Positions 61,601-64,000 of a stretch of 64,000 nt of DNA are shown here, piece by piece. The notes below the pieces were generated by a model. The model was not told where the DNA came from and did not search any database. It saw nothing but the letters and a program-made list of their open reading frames with translations. A program made the position numbers and the translations under genes. The stretch's first letter is position 1, and each line of letters opens with the position of its first letter. This DNA is from Streptomyces sp. IMTB 2501 (GTDB lineage: Bacteria > Actinomycetota > Actinomycetes > Streptomycetales > Streptomycetaceae), in contig NZ_MQUS01000013.1 in assembly GCF_001953885.1 (NCBI RefSeq), positions 124,001-188,000 of the forward strand. The letters are read 5' to 3'.

Positions 61601-61891
61601 GTGCCGACCTACCAGTACCAGTGCACCGAGTGCGGCGAGGGCCTTGAGGCGGTGCAGAAGTTCAGCGATGACGCCCTGACCGAGTGCCCCAACTGCAGTG
61701 GCCGCCTGAAGAAGGTGTTCTCCGCGGTCGGCATCGTCTTCAAGGGCTCCGGCTTCTACCGCAACGACTCCCGCGGCTCCACGTCGAGCAGCAGCCCGGC
61801 GTCGAAGTCGTCGAGCACGTCGTCGGCCGGCTCCTCCCCGTCCGACTCCAAGCCGTCCTCGTCGAGCTCCGCCAGCAGCTCCGCGGCCTGA
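61601..61891 (+). CDS. FmdB-family zinc-ribbon protein with serine-rich tail
   Basis: A 96-aa protein: N-terminal FmdB zinc ribbon (PTYQYQCTECGEGLEAVQKF, CPNCSGRLKKVFSAVGIVFKG in parts) with two CxxC pairs, then FKGSGFYRNDS, then a tail of about 35 residues that is nearly all Ser/Ala/Lys. GTG start behind a strong AGGAGGAAG site. The presence of a CIRCE operator places it in the HrcA heat-shock regulon, suggesting a role in protein quality control. A terminator follows, so it is monocistronic. Confidence 0.92.
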   Translation: MPTYQYQCTECGEGLEAVQKFSDDALTECPNCSGRLKKVFSAVGIVFKGSGFYRNDSRGSTSSSSPASKSSSTSSAGSSPSDSKPSSSSSASSSAA

Positions 61892-61904
61892 CCTCTCTTC
61901 CCCG

Positions 61905-61932
61905 GACCCTGCCGTCGTACGACGGCAGGGTC
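61905..61932 (+). terminator. Terminator after fmdB
   Basis: Perfect palindromic 12-bp stem GACCCTGCCGTC (61905-61916) / GACGGCAGGGTC (61921-61932), loop GTAC, 13 bases after the stop and followed by a few T. Confidence 0.85.
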
Positions 61933-61990
61933 TTCGGCGTTCAACGGCACCGGCTCCCGCGCTGTTTTGCCGCCCGCTAGTGTGCTGGTC

Positions 61991-62824
61991 ATGGCGAACG
62001 CAGAGATCGGCGTAATCGGCGGTTCGGGCTTCTACTCGTTCCTCGACGACGTGACCGAGGTCCAGGTGGACACCCCGTACGGGCCGCCCAGCGACTCCCT
62101 CTTCTTCGGCGAGATCGCCGGCCGGCGGGTCGCCTTCCTGCCCCGGCACGGCCGCGGCCACCACCTGCCGCCGCATCGCATCAACTACCGCGCCAACCTG
62201 TGGGCGCTCCGCTCCGTCGGCGTACGGCAGGTCCTCGGCCCCTGCGCGGTGGGCGGACTGCGGCCCGAGTACGGCCCCGGCACCCTGCTGGTGCCGGACC
62301 AGTTCGTGGACCGTACGAAGTCCCGGGCGCAGACGTACTTCGACGGGTTGCCGCGTCCCGACGGCACCGTGCCGAACGTCGTGCACGTCTCCATGGCCGA
62401 CCCGTACTGCCCCACCGGGCGGACGGTCGCCCTGAAGGCCGCCCGGGGGCGGGACTGGGAACCGGTGGACGGCGGCACGCTGGTCGTGGTCGAGGGGCCG
62501 CGCTTCTCGACGCGCGCCGAATCGTTGTGGCACCAGGCGCAGGGCTGGTCGATCGTGGGCATGACCGGTCACCCCGAAGCGGCGCTCGCCCGGGAACTGG
62601 AGCTGTGCTACACGTCGCTGACCCTGGTAACCGACCTGGACGCCGGCGCCGAAACCGGCGAGGGTGTCTCGCACGAAGAGGTGCTGCAGGTCTTCGCGGC
62701 GAACGTGGACCGGCTGCGGGGCGTGCTGTTCGACGCGGTGGCGGCACTGCCGGAGACCGGGGCGCGGGACTGTCTGTGCGTGCACGCGCTCGGCGGGATG
62801 GACCCCGGCTTCGAGCTGCCGTAA
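61991..62824 (+). CDS. mtnP: S-methyl-5'-thioadenosine phosphorylase
   Basis: A 277-aa purine-nucleoside-phosphorylase-fold enzyme: IGVIGGSGFYSFLDD (phosphate site GGSGFY), FLPRHGRGHHLPPHRINYRAN (part: RHGRGHHLPPHRINYR), TVVVEGPRFSTRAES-type segment (VVVEGPRFSTRAES) and GMTGHPEAALARELE. It recycles methylthioadenosine from polyamine and homoserine-lactone-type reactions in the methionine salvage pathway; a related activity on inosine cannot be excluded. The ATG at 61991 is six to seven bases after TAGTGT, a leaderless promoter pattern. Confidence 0.93.
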   Translation: MANAEIGVIGGSGFYSFLDDVTEVQVDTPYGPPSDSLFFGEIAGRRVAFLPRHGRGHHLPPHRINYRANLWALRSVGVRQVLGPCAVGGLRPEYGPGTLLVPDQFVDRTKSRAQTYFDGLPRPDGTVPNVVHVSMADPYCPTGRTVALKAARGRDWEPVDGGTLVVVEGPRFSTRAESLWHQAQGWSIVGMTGHPEAALARELELCYTSLTLVTDLDAGAETGEGVSHEEVLQVFAANVDRLRGVLFDAVAALPETGARDCLCVHALGGMDPGFELP

Positions 62825-62840
62825 CGCACGCGCGAGCAGT

Positions 62841-62882
62841 TCCCGTGGTGCTGTGCACGAGTCCCGTGGTGCTGTGCACGAG
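62841..62882. repeat. Exact 21-bp tandem duplication after mtnP
   Basis: Two identical units (62841-62861 and 62862-62882), each containing CCCGTGGTGCTGTGCACGAG, just after the mtnP stop codon. No function evident. Confidence 0.85.
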
Positions 62883-62902
62883 CACCGTCCGGACAAGCAC
62901 CC

Positions 62903-62974
62903 TGTGGACAAACAGCGGACGAGCCAGTGGACAACCACGCGGAACTGCCCGTTCGGGTGGGCGAGTTGTCCACA
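62903..62974. promoter_or_regulatory. Cluster of three DnaA boxes
   Basis: TGTGGACAA (62903-62911, exact reverse of TTGTCCACA), AGTGGACAA (62926-62934, one mismatch) and TTGTCCACA (62966-62974, exact). TTGTCCACA is the preferred DnaA box of Streptomyces. Three sites in 72 bp in a gene-poor gap are unlikely by chance. This is not an origin (no dnaA, dnaN or long box array) but may titrate DnaA or control the downstream gene. Confidence 0.7.
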
Positions 62975-63067
62975 ATCCGTCCGTGATCCACCGGCTCCGG
63001 CGGGATTCGGCGCGAGGCCTCATCGTGGCATCGCAAGCCGAAATCCTCGTCGCAGGCGGTGATCCCC

Positions 63068-63721
63068 ATGCCTCGGTCCTCGTCGTCCTCGAATCCGTCC
63101 CCGACTTCGCCCTGGCCCTCTCCTCCCTTTGCTCGTTCTCCGCGCTCTCGCCCTTCTCCCTCATCCACCCGCTCTCCTTTCCCGCCTCCCCTCCGGCTCC
63201 CGCGCCCGCTGGGCACGGATGCCCCGGCCACCTGTGAGGTTCCGCAGTTCCCTCCGGTGCGCGTACGCGGCGGGCGTTACCAGCTGCAGCGGCTCGTACG
63301 GCACCGCAGGCGGGCCATCGCGGCCGGCCTCGCGGTGACCGCGGCCGCGCTCGTCGCCGCGGGACCGCACACCGCTCCCGAACCGCACCGCGCGGAACAG
63401 GCCCGCGGTCATCCGGTCACAGAGCAGGCACGCCGGCACGCGGCCGTGGAGACGGTGACGGCGCCGGTGCGGATCGCCGACGCGGCCGCGGTCCAGCTTC
63501 TACGGCCCGGTGACCGCGTCGACGTGATCGCCGCCGAGGACCCCTCGGCCGGAGGCGTCGCCCGGGTGCTCGCGCGCGGTGTACGGGTGACCAAGGTGCC
63601 CGAGCCTGTGGAGGGCGGGGCCGAGAGCGGGGCGCTGGTCGTGTTGTCGGTGCCGCGCGCCACTGCGGCACGGCTCGTCGGCGCGAGCGCCACGGCACGC
63701 CTGGCGGTGACGTTGTGCTGA
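63068..63721 (+). CDS. SAF-domain membrane protein (CpaB/RcpC-like)
   Basis: A protein of about 217 aa: a Ser/Pro/Arg-rich N-terminal region of about 60 residues, a membrane helix (AIAAGLAVTAAALVAAGP, about 84-101), then an outside SAF/RcpC-like domain with ETVTAPVRIADAAAVQLLRPGDRVDVIAA (part: VRIADAAAVQLLRPGDRVDV) and VLARGVRVTKVP, VVLSVPRATAARLVGA. RcpC/CpaB proteins normally work in Flp pilus assembly, but no pilus genes are near. Start at 63068 is uncertain: the N-terminal region has unusual Ser/Pro codon content, and a start closer to the helix is possible. Confidence 0.75.
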   Translation: MPRSSSSSNPSPTSPWPSPPFARSPRSRPSPSSTRSPFPPPLRLPRPLGTDAPATCEVPQFPPVRVRGGRYQLQRLVRHRRRAIAAGLAVTAAALVAAGPHTAPEPHRAEQARGHPVTEQARRHAAVETVTAPVRIADAAAVQLLRPGDRVDVIAAEDPSAGGVARVLARGVRVTKVPEPVEGGAESGALVVLSVPRATAARLVGASATARLAVTLC

Positions 63722-63739
63722 ACCGACTCGGACGCTTTC

Positions 63740-63765
63740 CCGGCGACTTGCTGTCAAGTCGCCGG
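63740..63765 (+). terminator. Terminator after the SAF-domain gene
   Basis: Perfect 11-bp stem CCGGCGACTTG (63740-63750) / CAAGTCGCCGG (63755-63765), loop CTGT, 18 bases after the stop. Confidence 0.8.
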
Positions 63766-63859
63766 ATCGAGCGATCGGACTGGACACCATGGCCTCATCG
63801 TGCCGTAGGTTGCGGAGCGTTTCGTTCCACAACCTGTGCATGCGAGGAGAGTCCCCTAG

Positions 63860-64000
63860 GTGAGCGCGAAGCAGGAACCGAGCGTCTGGCAGGGTTTCAA
63901 GGCCTTCCTGATGCGCGGCAACGTCGTCGATCTGGCAGTCGCGGTGGTCATCGGAGCCGCGTTCACGAACATCGTGAACTCAGTGGTGAAGGGGATCATC
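63860..64000 (+). CDS. mscL: Large-conductance mechanosensitive channel, cut by window edge
   Basis: The first 47 codons encode WQGFKAFLMRGNVVDLAVAVVIG followed by AAFTNIVNSVVKGII, the N-terminal amphipathic helix and first membrane helix of MscL, the pressure-relief channel of the cell membrane. GTG start with GAGGAGA nine bases upstream. The remaining two thirds lie beyond the window. Confidence 0.95.
   Translation, partial: MSAKQEPSVWQGFKAFLMRGNVVDLAVAVVIGAAFTNIVNSVVKGII

Overview
The window is a stretch of a high-GC actinomycete chromosome, almost certainly a Streptomyces. The evidence is the strong G/C bias at third codon positions, frequent GTG and TTG starts, leaderless-type promoters (TANNNT about 6-7 bases before a GTG or ATG), and an SsgA-like sporulation protein (SsgE). 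It also carries a Tyr-rich Rpf, a DUF397/XRE pair and a gene order that runs galT-galE-galK ... ispE-ksgA-rpf-tatD ... rsmI/pmt ... pbp/ssgE ... moaB-moaC-moeA-galU ... mtnP ... mscL, as in the core chromosome of S. coelicolor-type genomes. There are no transposases, integrases, phage structural genes or biosynthetic megasynthases. It is mostly core chromosome with a few accessory patches.

Layout. 1-5000: the gal operon (galT-galE-galK, leftward, galK cut by the window edge) diverges from a sodium/sugar symporter. 5000-12300: an orphan LuxR-type regulator with a degenerate receiver domain, two tandem paralogous membrane-anchored PQQ-like beta-propellers, and an ABC-F ATPase. 12400-18700: a leftward housekeeping block (ispE, ksgA, rpf, tatD, a zinc-ribbon protein, rsmI). 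18800-27900: protein mannosyltransferase pmt, then a five-gene leftward cassette of exported or envelope proteins around a DUF1906 glycoside-hydrolase-like protein, then a penicillin-binding protein facing ssgE. 28100-35000: ohrR/ohrA, a serine beta-lactamase-fold hydrolase, DUF1876, an NAD-linked dehydrogenase, an EamA permease, a PP2C phosphatase and a DUF397/XRE pair. 35100-41750: MMPL exporter with its TetR regulator, diverging from a tricorn-type protease.

41750-42580 is a gene-free, repeat-dense interval: G-run tract, then a 42/43-bp minisatellite, then a 39-bp tandem array derived from a dispersed repeat seen elsewhere in the window. 42580-47300 holds a three-gene flavin monooxygenase / hydrolase / short-chain dehydrogenase operon, resembling the core of the mycobacterial mymA operon, facing a MerR regulator. 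47300-48900: exonuclease III, a GNAT enzyme, tRNA-Ala(CGC). 49000-55300: a leftward block equivalent to the actinobacterial galU-moeA-rimJ-GlpR/SepX locus, linking molybdopterin-type enzymes to cell division, with a divergent 5-formyl-THF cyclo-ligase. 55300-64000: penicillin-acylase-family Ntn hydrolase, cation/proton antiporter, MFS permease, a CIRCE-controlled fmdB gene, MTA phosphorylase, a cluster of DnaA boxes, a SAF-domain membrane protein, and the start of mscL.

Items most worth following up: the five-gene export cassette (20695-25300), the CIRCE operator in front of fmdB, the three DnaA boxes at 62903-62974, the minisatellite/dispersed-repeat interval at 41750-42470, and the SepX/Glp division locus with an SOS-box-like site upstream of sepX. 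All functional calls come from reading the sequence; no database search was possible.
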